NCBI GenBank assembly: GCA_020352575.1
Contig: CP070681.1
Coordinates: 147,221-153,656 of the forward strand
Direction of reading: 5' to 3'
DNA: 6,436 nt
Source: Acidimicrobiia bacterium
GTDB lineage: Bacteria > Actinomycetota > Acidimicrobiia > Spongiisociales > JAENVV01
Shown: positions 5,348 to 6,436 of the stretch, piece after piece
Layout of the letters: every line of letters starts with the position of its first letter
Position numbering within the stretch: position 1 is the stretch's first letter
Made by a program: the position numbers and the translations under genes
The notes under the pieces: generated by a model
The model's input: the letters and a program-made list of their open reading frames with translations, nothing else
Told to the model about the DNA's origin: nothing
Databases searched by the model: none

Positions 5348-6436
5348 CGCCCATGCGCCCGAGGACGAGGCGTAGGGACGCAACCACCTTCGGGTCGAAG
5401 TCATAGGCAGCACCGCGGTGTAGCCGCTCCAGGGCCTCCAGCGGCCGGATCCCCTCGCCGAAGACGACCCGATCGAAGTACGAGCAGGCTCGCACGATCT
5501 TCGCCTCGATCGGGATGTCCGGATCGGCCTCCTCACCGGGGCGACGGAAGGGCTGGCTGTGGTTCGAGACGACGTCGGCGGCCTCCGAGAGGTAGTCGGC
5601 CTCGGCCATGATCTCCGCCGACCATCGGTCGATGTCGGCGTCCGTGTAGCCCCGCTCGACGATCGTCGGCTCGGTGAGCGTGATCCGGCCGATGTCGTGC
5701 ATGAGCGCGGCGTACCGCACGGTCACGACCTGCTGGGGGGCGAGGCCCATGTCCTTCGCCACGGCGTCGGCGAGTTCGGCCGTCCGCTCGGCGTGGCCCT
5801 CGAGGCCGAGTCCCGCCACCTCGGGGATCCGGGCCAGGGCGAGGATCGTCTGCACGTACGTCTTGCGGACGGAGCCGTACCGGGTGAACGACGAGATCGT
5901 CATGATGAACGGCACGGCGGCCACCACGACGGCCACCCACCATTCGGCGTGGAGTCGCACCACTCCGAAAATGGCGCCGGCACCCATGAGTGAGGCGAAG
6001 AGCGGCGCATCCTTGGCAGCGGTCGTGAGCAGGTAACGGAGGCCGACACCACTGTCCCGGGCCTCGACCGACGACCGACCGATCACTTCGATCGCGAACC
6101 AGGTCACGAAGCCGATGGCCGCAACGGAGATCGCCGCAACGCCGGCCATGCCGATCATCGACGGGACGCCGGCTCCGAGGACGATGACTGCGTACGCGCT
6201 CGCACCGACCAGTCGGCGGAGGTCAGCAGCGAAGGCGGCCTTGCCGATCTGCCCGGTGAACCGCACGGCGCGGATCGCCGTCGTGCCGAGCAAGAGCGTG
6301 AAGAGGGTGCCCGCGATGGAGGGGAAGAGGAAGGGAACCGTGGCACCGACGAGGTAATAAAGGTCGTAGGTCCGTCCCGACGAGCTCTCGATGGGGAGGA
6401 GGGGCGCTGCGGCGAACGCCACCACCACGACCGCCA
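5334..6436 (-). CDS. Polytopic membrane protein with degenerate HD-GYP-like domain (5' end beyond window)
   Basis: The frame runs open to the window edge. A GTG at 6428 could start it, but the frame continues in phase past it, so the true start probably lies outside. Residues below are numbered from that GTG. The N-terminal half is membrane-embedded, with hydrophobic stretches at about 23-50, 74-89, 91-116, 142-158 and 162-178 (five or six helices). A basic linker (residues 183-190) leads to a cytoplasmic HD-superfamily domain: H212 in GHAERTAELA, then the metal-binding pair in AALMHDIGRI (H244, D245), NH at 289-290, and D319 in ACSYFDRVV. The layout follows HD-GYP domains, which hydrolyse cyclic di-GMP in other bacteria. 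However, the usual histidine after the HD motif is not seen (RWSAEI instead) and the HHE-GYP loop is replaced by NHSQPFRRPGEE. It may be a divergent phosphohydrolase or a non-catalytic sensor. The substrate is unknown. Its 3' end overlaps the DUF5317 gene tail to tail. Confidence 0.85.
   Translation of the reverse strand, partial: AVVVVAFAAAPLLPIESSSGRTYDLYYLVGATVPFLFPSIAGTLFTLLLGTTAIRAVRFTGQIGKAAFAADLRRLVGASAYAVIVLGAGVPSMIGMAGVAAISVAAIGFVTWFAIEVIGRSSVEARDSGVGLRYLLTTAAKDAPLFASLMGAGAIFGVVRLHAEWWVAVVVAAVPFIMTISSFTRYGSVRKTYVQTILALARIPEVAGLGLEGHAERTAELADAVAKDMGLAPQQVVTVRYAALMHDIGRITLTEPTIVERGYTDADIDRWSAEIMAEADYLSEAADVVSNHSQPFRRPGEEADPDIPIEAKIVRACSYFDRVVFGEGIRPLEALERLHRGAAYDFDPKVVASLRLVLGRMGVTTV

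Overview
This GC-rich window contains six protein-coding genes packed with very short gaps. No RNA gene, mobile element, CRISPR array or long repeat is visible. The host is most likely a high-GC actinobacterium, perhaps from the Acidimicrobiia. The reasons are a homodimeric-type pyruvate dehydrogenase E1, a class E-like sortase, a DUF5317 membrane protein, and start codons preceded by a TANNNT box at leaderless spacing. The lineage is inferred from gene content, not measured.

Layout. Positions 1-2499 (minus strand) hold aceE, the E1 subunit of pyruvate dehydrogenase, whose 3' end lies outside the window. An 83-nt divergent gap separates it from a complete yajQ-family gene (2583-3068, plus). 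A 49-nt gap separates yajQ from a convergent minus-strand operon. In transcription order that operon encodes a sortase (4689-3829), a 48-residue single-pass membrane microprotein (3836-3690) and a membrane-anchored TlpA/ResA-like thiol-disulfide oxidoreductase (3690-3118). The sortase and microprotein genes overlap by 8 nt, and the microprotein and redoxin genes by 1 nt, so translation is probably coupled. Divergent from the sortase, with a 64-nt gap, is a DUF5317 multi-pass membrane protein (4754-5347, plus). It runs tail to tail, with a 14-nt overlap, into a minus-strand polytopic membrane protein with a C-terminal degenerate HD-GYP-like domain (5334-6436), whose 5' end is cut by the window edge.

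How the genes work together. aceE is central metabolism and appears unrelated to the rest. The most interesting unit is the sortase-microprotein-redoxin operon. All three products are predicted to sit in the cytoplasmic membrane with their functional parts outside, which suggests a surface-protein anchoring module paired with extracytoplasmic thiol chemistry. No sortase substrate is encoded here. YajQ and the HD-GYP-like protein both belong to families tied to cyclic di-GMP in other bacteria, but the HD domain here lacks the GYP loop and a usual metal-ligand histidine, so no signalling role is claimed.

Three starts without a Shine-Dalgarno sequence (yajQ, sortase, DUF5317) each have a TANNNT box ending 6 to 8 nt before the ATG, the arrangement expected for leaderless transcripts. 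aceE and the microprotein instead have Shine-Dalgarno-like sites.
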